A stretch of DNA of 17,018 bases from Ekhidna sp. (GCA_028821635.1 JAPPDO010000348.1:1-17018); one strand, 5' to 3'. Counted from the stretch's first letter, positions 7,671 to 15,958 are shown. Made by a program: numbers and translations. Notes: generated from the letters alone by a model not told the origin.

Positions 7671-8147
7671 TTGAAGAAAGCTGCTTCAGTCCTGTTTACC
7701 ATCCTGCTTCTTTCCTGCAAGAAAGATGGCAGTGTCACCTCTTTCCTCAATGTCAATCCGGATGTTAAATCTGTGCTTTCATTGGTCAATAAACACAGAC
7801 TTGCCGGTGCAACCTGCGGAGGCGACCGGCTTTCTTCAAACTCAACACGACAATGGGATGATGCACTTGCAAAAGCGGCACTTTCTCATAGTAACGATAT
7901 GCCGTTAAACGGCTACTTCAGCCATACCAGACGAAATGGTTCAGGTTTTTCAGAAAGAGTAAAGGATGCAGGATTTGAAGGTTCACCTGTTGGTGAGAAT
8001 ATTGCTGCCAGTTATTCTTCCGAAGAGGCTGTTATTGATGCCCGGGTGAAAAGTGAAGGTCACTATAGAAATATCATGAATGGTGATGCTACCCATATCG
8101 CAGGGCAGTATGAACGGATGAGGAGTCATTATGGACGATGGTTTTAG
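7671..8147 (+). CDS. CAP/SCP-domain lipoprotein, C-terminus probably frameshifted
   Basis: From the TTG at 7671 the product starts with a lipoprotein signal (LKKAASVLFTILLLSC) and lipobox Cys16, followed by KKDG. A TTG at 7626 adds 15 residues but lies upstream of the predicted transcription start. The CAP (CRISP/antigen-5/PR-1) domain shows NKHRL, FSHTRRNG, the GENIA motif and SEGHYRNIMN, holding the usual His/Glu/His site. CAP lipoproteins are extracytoplasmic; their biochemical role in bacteria is mostly unknown. After NIMN the frame ends in an atypical tail (YERMRSHYGRWF). The frame one nucleotide over reads EESLWTMVLDRKSE and stops at 8162-8164, which fits the normal CAP ending (WTMV-type strand). 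A 1-nt loss near 8118 is therefore likely, either a real mutation or a sequence error. Confidence 0.75.
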   Translation: MKKAASVLFTILLLSCKKDGSVTSFLNVNPDVKSVLSLVNKHRLAGATCGGDRLSSNSTRQWDDALAKAALSHSNDMPLNGYFSHTRRNGSGFSERVKDAGFEGSPVGENIAASYSSEEAVIDARVKSEGHYRNIMNGDATHIAGQYERMRSHYGRWF

Positions 8148-8438
8148 ACAGAAAGTCTGAATAAGCCAATAACTTGCACCAACGCTGTTTCCTCATCCTC
8201 CGAAAGTGCATTCTGATCCATATAGTTGCCGGCTAATGAATGTGTTTAATTGACTCCTAGAGCGAACTGCTATATACCATCAGCGGCAGGTTTTCATTCA
8301 CCATATCTTCTACATCCATTAAGTCATAAAATTTTAGCTCTTTATTGGGCAGTATGTGCAAAACGCTCATTAAGTATAAAAACTGCCAGCATGGATATGC
8401 CCGACGTGGACGCGTTCAACTTATTTTAGGACGGGACA

Positions 8439-8540
8439 ATGAAGGTTTTTTTATCCAACAATAACTGCGGAAACTGCGGAGTAGGCTGCAAGAACCACTC
8501 GGAGGGCTGTAGCAACCACTTCTCTAGGAGCAGTTTGTGA
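8439..8540 (+). CDS. Possible 33-residue Cys/Asn/His heptad-repeat peptide
   Basis: An ATG at 8439, preceded by TTTTAGGACGGGACA (a possible AGGA ribosome site), opens a 33-residue frame. It contains three heptads of the form C-x-N-(C/H)-x-x-G. Cys10, Cys17 and Cys24 are each seven residues apart, as are Asn12, Asn19 and Asn26, with Cys13, His20 and His27 in the same register. The heptads simply reflect the underlying 21-nt DNA repeat, so this may be a non-coding repeat read by chance. If made, it would be a tiny metal-binding-like or modified peptide. Not recognised. Confidence 0.2.
   Translation: MKVFLSNNNCGNCGVGCKNHSEGCSNHFSRSSL
8463..8538 (+). repeat. 21-nt repeat element, copy B
   Basis: GGCTGCAAGAACCACT (8484-8499) recurs 21 nt later as GGCTGTAGCAACCACT (8505-8520), at 13 of 16 positions, with a more diverged unit before it. 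The array ends in a 25-nt block (8514-8538) that matches 19 of 25 positions of the end of copy A (5073-5097), including TCTCTAGG and AGTTTGT. A CTGCAA-x-AAC stretch upstream also aligns with copy A, with a 2-nt gap. Confidence 0.65.
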
Positions 8541-8726
8541 CCACGGACAGGATGACCCGGCCTGAAAGGTTCGGCCTAAGCGGCTACCTACCGGCAGTTG
8601 GAAGTATCATCTTGGGAGGCAGTCTGTTTCAAAAAGAGCAATTAGTGGATTGTTCATGTTTAACTGTAAATTCGACCCAAATGAGACAACAGGAAGCTGT
8701 CAGGTTTAGTTAGGGAGAATGCGAAA

Positions 8727-9299
8727 ATGGAGTATATGAAAAGTGATCTTTTACTTTTTGATCAGGTCAAAAATGATGACATGGCTGCTTATGAGGTCAT
8801 CTTTAAAAAATATTTCAAAGAGTTATATCGGTTTGCTTTTTCTTATGTAAGAGACGGACAAATTGCAGAAGAGATGGCTCAAGAAGTTTTTTTGTATATT
8901 TGGGAGAAGAGAATGCAAATTGAAATTCAAACCACATTAAAGACTTATTTATATTCGGCAGTAAAAAACAAATGCCTAAACTATATTAAACTTGAACTCT
9001 CCAGACAACAATCAATGAGTGATATTAGTAAAGTAATGCTAAGCATTAGCGGAGAGAATATGGATGAGGGAGAAAGCGAACAACTTAAAAAATATATTCA
9101 AAATGCTATTGATTCACTTCCCAAAAAGTGTAGACAAATATTTATTTTAAGCAGAAATGCCGGCATGACTTATGAAGAAATCGCAAAAGAACTGGGCTTA
9201 TCAAAAAAAACAGTTGAAAACCAAATGGGGATAGCTTTAAAGAAACTCAGGGAATCTTTAGAGAAAGTGTACAAGATGTATAAAGAAATTATGTATTGA
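8727..9299 (+). CDS. ECF RNA polymerase sigma factor, FecI-like
   Basis: This 190-residue sigma-70 family factor has ECF architecture. Region 2 lies at about residues 25-90 (YEVIFKKYFKELYRFAFSYV, AEEMAQEVFLYIWEKR). A linker follows, then region 4 at about 127-176 (LPKKCRQIFILSRNAGMTYE and the helix-turn-helix KELGLSKKTVENQMGIALKK). There is no region 3. The ATG at 8727 has a good AGGGAG ribosome site 8-9 nt upstream; an in-frame ATG at 8736 is the alternative. It is followed by FecR, an STN-bearing TonB receptor and a DUF4249 lipoprotein, so it should direct RNA polymerase to this locus after release by FecR. Confidence 0.92.
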   Translation: MEYMKSDLLLFDQVKNDDMAAYEVIFKKYFKELYRFAFSYVRDGQIAEEMAQEVFLYIWEKRMQIEIQTTLKTYLYSAVKNKCLNYIKLELSRQQSMSDISKVMLSISGENMDEGESEQLKKYIQNAIDSLPKKCRQIFILSRNAGMTYEEIAKELGLSKKTVENQMGIALKKLRESLEKVYKMYKEIMY

Positions 9300-9342
9300 A
9301 AAAATTGGGGGTGAATCATTAATTACTTGACTTAATAAACGA

Positions 9343-10230
9343 GTGAATAAAGATTTAAGAAAATATAACCACCTCATCTATGGACATTATGAGGTAGAAG
9401 TTTCTGATAACTTCGTAGAATTTCTGGTAAAGAATTCTGAATTCAAAGCTCCGGAGATCAATGAGGAGAAGGCTTGGAGTAAGTTGAAACGCTCCATCAC
9501 CCCACCCGTCAGGCAGAATTCTTCATGGTTAAAAATAGCTGCCTGTATTGCATTGTTGGTTGGCATAGGTTATCTATTAGTTGATTTTAACACATCGCCT
9601 GACCAAAGACATATCTCCTCCAACAGTCAAAAGCTTGCCGTAGAGTTCCCAGACGGGTCCAAAGGAATATTGAATAAATTATCTTCATTTTCATTTCCCG
9701 AAAAATTTGGAAGTGAACGAAGGGTTTCTTTCTCCGGAGAGGCATATTTTGACGTACAGAAGAGCGAAAAACTCTTCATAATTGAGGCAAATGGTGTTGA
9801 AGTGAAAGTTTTAGGCACGGCTTTCAACTTAGCTACGGACGAATCCAGTGTATCATTATATGTTGATAAAGGATTGGTGGCTTTTTCAAAAAATGGAATT
9901 GAAACAGAAATAGCAGCCGGGCTTGAAGCAGTTTTTGATAAAGCTACTGATGAAGTAACGATCAGTGAAGTGCCCACAGCCAATATTATGAGTTGGAGAG
10001 ACGGCCTCTTTAAATTCAATAATACCCCTCTTCATGAAGCTGCCAAAAACCTATCAGAGTACTACGAAGTCAATTTCCAACTAAGCCATCCCGAATTGAG
10101 TTCTTGTCGGATCACGGCTACTATAGATCAGAATTCACTGGATGAGGTTCTTAGCCTATTGGAAAAAATCCTTGATGTGAAGGTTGAGAAGGAGAATAGA
10201 TCAGTCAGAATTTCCGGACAAGGTTGCTAA
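9343..10230 (+). CDS. FecR-family anti-sigma factor
   Basis: This 295-residue inner-membrane regulator has a cytoplasmic N-terminal region (1-60), one membrane segment at about 63-81 (LKIAACIALLVGIGYLLV) and a periplasmic FecR domain (around 95-190, containing AVEFPDGSKGILNKLSS and GEAYFDVQKSEKLFIIEANG). A C-terminal DUF4974-type module follows (WRDGLFKFNNTPLHEAAKNL). The start is a GTG, the only reasonable start in frame. In this family, FecR holds the ECF sigma factor and senses the loaded TonB receptor through the receptor's STN domain. The genes on either side are exactly those partners. Confidence 0.92.
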   Translation: MNKDLRKYNHLIYGHYEVEVSDNFVEFLVKNSEFKAPEINEEKAWSKLKRSITPPVRQNSSWLKIAACIALLVGIGYLLVDFNTSPDQRHISSNSQKLAVEFPDGSKGILNKLSSFSFPEKFGSERRVSFSGEAYFDVQKSEKLFIIEANGVEVKVLGTAFNLATDESSVSLYVDKGLVAFSKNGIETEIAAGLEAVFDKATDEVTISEVPTANIMSWRDGLFKFNNTPLHEAAKNLSEYYEVNFQLSHPELSSCRITATIDQNSLDEVLSLLEKILDVKVEKENRSVRISGQGC

Positions 10231-10263
10231 GCATCCGCATTTAAGATCATTAATTTTACAGAC

Positions 10264-12864
10264 GTGTCACCTGCGTTGAGTAAATTTATTTTTTGTTTTT
10301 TGTGCCTTTTTGTATGTAATCAGACTTTTGGACAGGCAAGTCTTGAATCAAAACTAACATTCCGGGGTGAGTATAAATTGTTCCGGGTTCTTGATTCCCT
10401 CAGTAAGCAAATCAACATTGCATATAGTCGTGATAAACTCAAAAATCATCTTATTGAGGTAAAGCAAAACGCCACTGCTCATTCTATTCTTAAAGATTTG
10501 GAAGAAAATGAGTTACTACGATATCATATAGAGGGAAATCAGATTATATTGTCCCCTTACGTTAAAAAATCGTATTCTATTAACGGAGTACTGAGAGATG
10601 CCGATACAGGTGAAGATATTATTGGCGCAGCTATCCAGATAGATGGGACGAATAACGGAACTTTTACGAATGGTTACGGCTATTTTTCCATTACGCTTTT
10701 CGAAGGTGCATACAGGTTGAAGTTTTCTCACGTGAGCTACAGTCCACAAACCAAAGAAATTGATCTTAATAAAAACGTGTATCTGGATTCTAAATTAAGC
10801 TCGCTGACAACTACCTTAGAGGAAGTGGAAGTAAGCACAATACCCGGCAATGCAAACATTATCGAGACAATTCCGTCTACGAATAGAATATTTACCTCTC
10901 AAATAGATTCGGAAATTCCCTACTTGCTGGCAGAGGTTGATATAACTCAAAATGCCCTTTTACAGGCCGGAGTAAAATCAATCGGGGAAGATGCAAGTGG
11001 GATCTACGTCAGAGGGGGTGCCGTTGATCAAAACCTGAGTCTTTTGGACGAGGCAACTATTTACAATCCAAATCACTTTTATGGCCTGATCTCCGCTTTC
11101 AATCCTGAAGCAGTGAATGACGTAAGAATTTTAAAAGGATTTGCACCCCCTTCGTATGGAGGCAGGGGCTCATCAGTTATTGAAGTGAGACAAAAAGAGG
11201 GCAACTCCACTGAGACAAAATACTCAGGGGGAATAGGGTTGGTCTCCGCAAGAGGTCTGATTGAAGGACCGCTAAAAAAAGGGAAAAGCTCTTTTCTGGT
11301 GAGTGGAAGGAAGAGTATTCTTAATCTTTCACTAAATGATTTTGCGAGTACCTCAGTCCAGAGGAGTAGAATTAGATTCCATGATTTAAACCTGAAGGTG
11401 AACAGCCGTCCTGATAATTCAAATCAACTATACTTATCCGGCTATTACGGGCGAGATCGAAATTCAGTCGGATTAAACTCGGTAAGGCGATGGGGGAACA
11501 GCATTTTAAATGCAAGATGGAATCATATTTACAGTCCCCAGCTATTTTCAAACATCTCAGCATTTGTATCTGAATATAACTACAGAATAGAAAACGATGA
11601 GGAACCGGGAGCATTTATTGGAAGGTCTAAAATCAGAGATTTAGGATTAAAAGCGCACTTTACTTACACCTTTGAAACCTCAAATGAAGTCAGCTTTGGG
11701 ATAAACTCAATTTATCATTATGTCTCGCCCGGTTCTCATGAACCATTAGCTTTGGAAGCAAATACTAATATCATTGAGTTAGGTAAGGAGAGAGGCTTAG
11801 AATCTGCTTTATATGCTGGTCATAACTTTTCTTTGGGCAGAGTTTACCTCAACTATGGATTTAGATTAAGCATGCTTCATAATTTTGGTCCCGGAGAGGT
11901 GTTCATTTATGAGAATGATCAACCAACGGCTGATACAGCGATCATAGATACGCTTAGGTTTGCTTCGGGAGAGTTAATAAACTCATTCAAGAGCCTTGAA
12001 CCAAGAACCTCTCTCACCTTTGTCATTAACTCAGCCACATCAATCAAATCTTCTTACACCAGAAACGCACAATACATTCATCTAATATCAAATACAATTT
12101 CTCCGGCTCCCACTGACATTTGGAAACTGACAAGTGCCTACATACCTCCGCTAATTGTAGATCAATACACTCTAGGCCTTTATAAAAATTTTAAAAATAA
12201 TATCTGGGAGACTTCTCTGGAGGGCTACTATAAAACTACTCAAAACAATATTCAATATAAGAATGGTGCCAACTTGGTTTTCAATGAAAACGTTGAGACA
12301 GAACTAATGATCGGTAGGGCGAGAGCCTACGGAGTAGAACTTTACGTAAAAAAGCGTAAGGGTAAATTGAAAGGCTGGATTGCTTATACATTATCCCGAG
12401 TGGAGAGTAAGCTGGATAGTGAAAACATTTCAGCGTTTATCGTGGAGAATCATGATAAAACCCATGACTTTTCTACTTCCTGGACATTTAAAGCATCTGA
12501 ACGAGTAAGTGCTTCAGCCAATTTTGTTTACAATACAGGTATCCCAACGACTTTGCCGAGTGACAAGTACGTGTTTGGAAGCAGCTTAATTCCTCACTTT
12601 ACTCAAAGAAATAACTCAAGGCTACCTGACTATCACAGATTAGATCTTTCTGTGAGAATTAATGGCAAAAAATTTAAAAAAGATGGCTCCGTCAGAAAAA
12701 ATAGAAACTATTGGATTATCAGCGTCTACAATGTGTATGCAAAGAAAAATGTTTATTCTTACTTTTTCAGAGAGTCTGAAGCTAATCCGGGAATTGGTGA
12801 AATTATTCAATATTCAATTTTTGGAACCGCCATTCCGGGGGTCACGTATAATTTTAAGTTTTGA
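10264..12864 (+). CDS. TonB-dependent receptor with STN and carboxypeptidase-like domains
   Basis: This 866-residue outer-membrane transporter starts with a signal peptide (FIFCFLCLFVCNQTFGQ). An STN signalling domain (about 25-97), a carboxypeptidase regulatory-like domain (about 106-190: INGVLRDADTGEDIIGAAIQ) and a TonB plug (about 205-310: GIYVRGGAVDQNLSLLDEAT, PPSYGGRGSSVIEVR) follow. A long beta-barrel ends in TYNFKF with a terminal Phe. The STN domain marks it as a transducer that contacts FecR when substrate binds. The annotated start is a GTG; a TTG at 10276 gives a tidier signal peptide (MSKFIFCF) and may be the real one. Substrate is unknown. Its stop overlaps the next start. Confidence 0.92.
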   Translation: MSPALSKFIFCFLCLFVCNQTFGQASLESKLTFRGEYKLFRVLDSLSKQINIAYSRDKLKNHLIEVKQNATAHSILKDLEENELLRYHIEGNQIILSPYVKKSYSINGVLRDADTGEDIIGAAIQIDGTNNGTFTNGYGYFSITLFEGAYRLKFSHVSYSPQTKEIDLNKNVYLDSKLSSLTTTLEEVEVSTIPGNANIIETIPSTNRIFTSQIDSEIPYLLAEVDITQNALLQAGVKSIGEDASGIYVRGGAVDQNLSLLDEATIYNPNHFYGLISAFNPEAVNDVRILKGFAPPSYGGRGSSVIEVRQKEGNSTETKYSGGIGLVSARGLIEGPLKKGKSSFLVSGRKSILNLSLNDFASTSVQRSRIRFHDLNLKVNSRPDNSNQLYLSGYYGRDRNSVGLNSVRRWGNSILNARWNHIYSPQLFSNISAFVSEYNYRIENDEEPGAFIGRSKIRDLGLKAHFTYTFETSNEVSFGINSIYHYVSPGSHEPLALEANTNIIELGKERGLESALYAGHNFSLGRVYLNYGFRLSMLHNFGPGEVFIYENDQPTADTAIIDTLRFASGELINSFKSLEPRTSLTFVINSATSIKSSYTRNAQYIHLISNTISPAPTDIWKLTSAYIPPLIVDQYTLGLYKNFKNNIWETSLEGYYKTTQNNIQYKNGANLVFNENVETELMIGRARAYGVELYVKKRKGKLKGWIAYTLSRVESKLDSENISAFIVENHDKTHDFSTSWTFKASERVSASANFVYNTGIPTTLPSDKYVFGSSLIPHFTQRNNSRLPDYHRLDLSVRINGKKFKKDGSVRKNRNYWIISVYNVYAKKNVYSYFFRESEANPGIGEIIQYSIFGTAIPGVTYNFKF

Positions 12865-13706
12865 AAAAAATACTTGCTTACGTATTGATGTCAGCACTAC
12901 TCTCATGCGAGGAAGTAGTGATCATTGAACTTCCGTCAGCGCAAAACCTAATCACCATTGAAAGCTGGCTTAGTTCACTTAATGAAACTCAGACAGTCAG
13001 GGTTTCTCAGTCTACCGGCTTCTCGGAGGAATTACAAGTTCGGCCTGTTACGAATGCTGAAGTAGTGATCCAGTCTCGTTTGGGGATAATACTTCGATTT
13101 TCACATACAAATAATGGGATATATGCTTCAAATTCAATGTTTGCCGGTGAAGTTGGCCAGGAATATCGACTGAGAATCAGCATAGAGAATGAGCCGGAGT
13201 TAAGGTCGGACTGGGAACGAATGGAAGATCAGGTGGCCATTAACAATCTTACTTTGGTAAACTCATTTGAAGAGAATGATCCGGATAATGCAGGAGAACA
13301 GTTCACTATCTTTTTCCCCAAAGTTTTGAGGAGGGATCCTGCCGAAAGTGAAAACTATTACAGATGGGTTTTTTACAAAGATCGGATGAAATACACCGAA
13401 CCAGAGTCAATTACAGTTCAAGATGACCGGCTATTTAATGGCAGTTTAATTCCAAACGACTTTCGGGCTTTCGGTTACAACGAGGAGCAGGAGATCATCG
13501 TTGAACTGCAATCCATAACTAAAGGTGCATATAATTTCCTATCGCTTCTAAAGGAGCAGATAACCTCATTAGGAACCTCAAACGGAACCACTCCTGCCAA
13601 TATTATGGGAAATATATCCTTCCAGTCAGATGAGGTGAATGACTTAGTCCTAGGTTATTTTGGGACCGTAGCAATAAGTAGAGACACGGTCATCGCACGG
13701 CCATGA
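12861..13706 (+). CDS. DUF4249 lipoprotein, TonB-receptor partner
   Basis: This 281-residue lipoprotein has the signal MKKILAYVLMSALLSC with lipobox Cys16. The body begins ITIESWLSSLNETQTVRVSQ and contains NAEVVIQSR and the C-terminal NIMGNISFQSDEVNDLVLGYFG, which fits DUF4249 proteins of Bacteroidota. These are regularly encoded right after STN/carboxypeptidase-like TonB receptors and are presumed to be surface partners, by analogy with SusD. That role is an inference. The TTG start overlaps the receptor stop as TTGA, so translation is likely coupled. It ends the plus-strand operon and converges on the TPR gene. Confidence 0.85.
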   Translation: MKKILAYVLMSALLSCEEVVIIELPSAQNLITIESWLSSLNETQTVRVSQSTGFSEELQVRPVTNAEVVIQSRLGIILRFSHTNNGIYASNSMFAGEVGQEYRLRISIENEPELRSDWERMEDQVAINNLTLVNSFEENDPDNAGEQFTIFFPKVLRRDPAESENYYRWVFYKDRMKYTEPESITVQDDRLFNGSLIPNDFRAFGYNEEQEIIVELQSITKGAYNFLSLLKEQITSLGTSNGTTPANIMGNISFQSDEVNDLVLGYFGTVAISRDTVIARP

Positions 13707-13771
13707 AAAATAAATGAAGTGATCACACTAAAGCAGCCTTCTGTAAATCATATGGGCGATAAAAAAGGAAT

Positions 13772-14884
13772 TCAAATCTGCGATAGAAGCTCTCTTGCTT
13801 CCATTTTAATTGCTTCAGTTTCAGGGTAGTTCAGTGCTTGTTTTAAAACCGCCTCAGCCTCTTCAGAATCCTCCCTAGCCATCAGGACTCTTCCAAGCCC
13901 CAAGTATCCAAAACCTTTAAAAAATTCTCCATGACCCGGAATTTGCCCTCCAAATGTGAGTCCTTTTCTATATGCAATTTCAGCCTTCAGGTGATTTCCA
14001 TTTATCGCTTCCTCGTAATACCCAAGAAATACATGCCCTGCCAATTTGTAATAATTATTTTCATGATCAATCAAATCGTTAATCATTTCTATTGAGGCAA
14101 TATTAAAGTCCTCGGGATTTGCTAATGATTCCAAATATTTTGCTTTGGCATAATAGTTATTAGGGTACAAAAGACATAGTCTTGAGAGGTATTCCTGAGC
14201 CCTCTCGGGTTTATATTCATACCTGAGATAGATGTAACTTAAATAGATATGAGCCTCAACTTTTGTCAAAAAAGTAATCTCCGTTGCCTTCTCTAACTGT
14301 TCCAGCCCTAGCTCCCGGTCGCCGCTTCTAAAGAACCATAGTAATGGCTTATAAATCGGATACTTCTTAGGATACATCTCTCTGAAATAATTGTAAAGAC
14401 CGGTTGTAAATAAAAATTCCGGGTACTCCTCAGTCAAATCAAACCCTCTCTTTAAAAGAAGATAGGCTCTGCCTGCCTCTCTTACTGCTTTGATTGTGTA
14501 ATCCTTATCAGCATAATACTCCGCCAAAAGGCCATGAGCGGACATTGCAAAAAACATCATTTCGGAATCTTTAAGTTTGGGAGCCTTCTGCTCGGCTAAG
14601 AATACTACTGAGTCCAACTGTCTCTCAATAACCGAAAAAACCTCATCTGATATAGTTGGTATGTGTGACCATATTAGTGCCACTGCCTTCATTAAAGGGA
14701 CAGCAGGATGATCCGGTATGTAGGTTTTTAAACTATCTGCATAATAGAACGCTGAGTCAAGGTTAGCATTGTAAACATGGTCTGCTCCTTTTTTTGCAAG
14801 TTTCTGTAAGAATCCTTCATCAAAAACCTGACTAAAATTTGAAAAGGAAATTAAAAGAAAAACAATGACCAGAGATGGTTTCAT
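13772..14884 (-). CDS. Secreted tetratricopeptide-repeat protein
   Basis: This 370-residue protein has a signal peptide (MKPSLVIVFLLISFSNFSQ). It is mostly helical, with TPR-like pairs such as ADHVYNANLDSAFYYADSL, KVEAHIYLSYIYLRYEYKPE with AQEYLSRLCLLYPNNYYAKA, and a C-terminal GLGRVLMAREDSEEAEAVLK. The central FTTGLYNYFREMYPKKYP with WFFRSGDRELGLEQLEKAT resembles the TTC39/IML2-like TPR subfamily. It probably works in the periplasm or at the membrane; its function is unknown. Upstream, TAAGTTTG (complement of 14886-14893) fits the -7 box and has a TTG 23 nt before it. It would start transcription almost at the ATG, so a leaderless message is possible but unproven. Confidence 0.75.
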   Translation of the reverse strand: MKPSLVIVFLLISFSNFSQVFDEGFLQKLAKKGADHVYNANLDSAFYYADSLKTYIPDHPAVPLMKAVALIWSHIPTISDEVFSVIERQLDSVVFLAEQKAPKLKDSEMMFFAMSAHGLLAEYYADKDYTIKAVREAGRAYLLLKRGFDLTEEYPEFLFTTGLYNYFREMYPKKYPIYKPLLWFFRSGDRELGLEQLEKATEITFLTKVEAHIYLSYIYLRYEYKPERAQEYLSRLCLLYPNNYYAKAKYLESLANPEDFNIASIEMINDLIDHENNYYKLAGHVFLGYYEEAINGNHLKAEIAYRKGLTFGGQIPGHGEFFKGFGYLGLGRVLMAREDSEEAEAVLKQALNYPETEAIKMEARELLSQI

Positions 14885-15043
14885 ACAAACTTATTTTAGA
14901 ATTGATGGTAAAAATTCAAATTGTAAGATAGCGGGAAATTTTGATATAATCTGTTTTTAGTTTTGCCTGTATTCGAAAATCAAAATGCAATGAGTATTGT
15001 CAAAATCCTTTCAATTGCTTTCAGGATCACTCGGAGTAATGAA

Positions 15044-15958
15044 TTATTTTCTGTTGTCTTCACCCCTCAAAATTGAAAGGTAACTGTTATACCTGATTTC
15101 TGAAATATCTTTACCTATTCTCTTTTTTATCATACAATCGGGTTCATTATTATGCAAACAATTATGAAACTTACACATTCCCAGATACTTTCTCATCTCA
15201 GGAAAATAATGAGATAATTCTTCATTCTCAACCTCAGAAAGTCCTAACTCCTTTATTCCCGGCGTATCAATAATCTTGGTATTTTTATTCAATTCAAATA
15301 ATTCAGCAAAAGTGGTTGTGTGTACTCCTTTATTTGCAAAATTTGATACATTACTTACATTCTGGTTTGCTTGCGGGATGAGGTTATTTATCAATGTTGA
15401 TTTGCCCGCTCCGCTATGACCTGATAATAAACTTATTTTGTTTAGTAACAGGCATTTAATATCATCCAAGACATCATAATTAAAACTGGTGACTAATACC
15501 CGATATCCGGCTTGCTCGTAAGTATCTTTTAAAAGATCAATCTTGGAAAAGTCCTTGTGCGAGTAAATATCCGATTTGTTAAATATAATAACTCCGGGTA
15601 TTCTGAATGCTTCCAGACTTATCAAGAAGCGATCAACAAACCCAAGTGAAGTTCTGGGCATTTTAAGGGTGACGACTAAGACTCCTTGATCAATATTACT
15701 GGCTATAATATGATCATAACCTTTCTTTCTAGGACTTTCACGCAGGACATAATTCTCTCTTGGATAGATAGTAGTGATTATCCCCTCATCTTTTATTTGT
15801 TCGTCTAGCTCAAACTCTATCCAGTCCCCCACTGCGACAGGGTTGGTCAGCTTTTTGCCTTCTAGTTTGAATTTCCCTTTGAGTCTTGCCTTATATGTTT
15901 TGTTTTCTGAGAATACCTGATACCAGAGGCCAGTAGATTTCGTGATCAATCCTTTCAT
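15044..15958 (-). CDS. rsgA: Small ribosomal subunit biogenesis GTPase RsgA
   Basis: This 304-residue circularly permuted GTPase helps late 30S subunit maturation. It has an N-terminal OB-fold region (residues 1-70: AVGDWIEFEL). The G motifs follow in permuted order: G4 NKSD (127-130), G1 GHSGAGKST (180-188) and G3 DTPG (231-234). A C-terminal zinc knuckle has Cys262, Cys267, His269 and Cys275 (MCKFHNCLHNNEPDC). Length and motifs are normal. It is separated from the TPR gene by 159 nt and from the terminator at 16201 by about 240 nt, so it is probably transcribed on its own. Confidence 0.95.
   Translation of the reverse strand: MKGLITKSTGLWYQVFSENKTYKARLKGKFKLEGKKLTNPVAVGDWIEFELDEQIKDEGIITTIYPRENYVLRESPRKKGYDHIIASNIDQGVLVVTLKMPRTSLGFVDRFLISLEAFRIPGVIIFNKSDIYSHKDFSKIDLLKDTYEQAGYRVLVTSFNYDVLDDIKCLLLNKISLLSGHSGAGKSTLINNLIPQANQNVSNVSNFANKGVHTTTFAELFELNKNTKIIDTPGIKELGLSEVENEELSHYFPEMRKYLGMCKFHNCLHNNEPDCMIKKRIGKDISEIRYNSYLSILRGEDNRK

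Larger units (their letters stand above)
8165..8726. other. Long spacer between the CAP gene and the sigma factor gene
   Basis: There is no clear gene in about 560 nt. On the minus strand, 8257-8370 encodes a 37-codon frame that looks protein-like (LKFYDLMDVEDMVNENLPLM). A second minus piece follows in another frame (MDQNALSEDEETALVQVI, start 8221, stop 8144). Together these could be a decayed gene. At 8463-8538 lies repeat copy B with the small Cys-rich frame, listed separately. A 53-codon plus-strand frame at 8552-8713 (start MTRPERFGLSGYLPAVGSII) ends 13 nt before the sigma factor start; it resembles nothing I know and may be chance. A small imperfect hairpin can be drawn around 8558-8575. 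Confidence 0.5.

Noticed and set aside
8249..8427. Plus-strand open stretch of about 59 codons ending MDMPDVDAFNLF
   Set aside because: No recognisable protein, a TTG-only start, and it overlaps a more protein-like minus-strand frame.
8255..8530. CTCCTAGAG at 8255-8263 is the reverse complement of CTCTAGGAG at 8522-8530
   Set aside because: A 9-bp inverted match within a spacer of this size is expected by chance about as often as not, and the flanks do not extend it.
9627..10019. 130-codon minus-strand frame inside fecR
   Set aside because: Shadow of a strongly supported gene; composition is Ser/Thr-rich without a domain.
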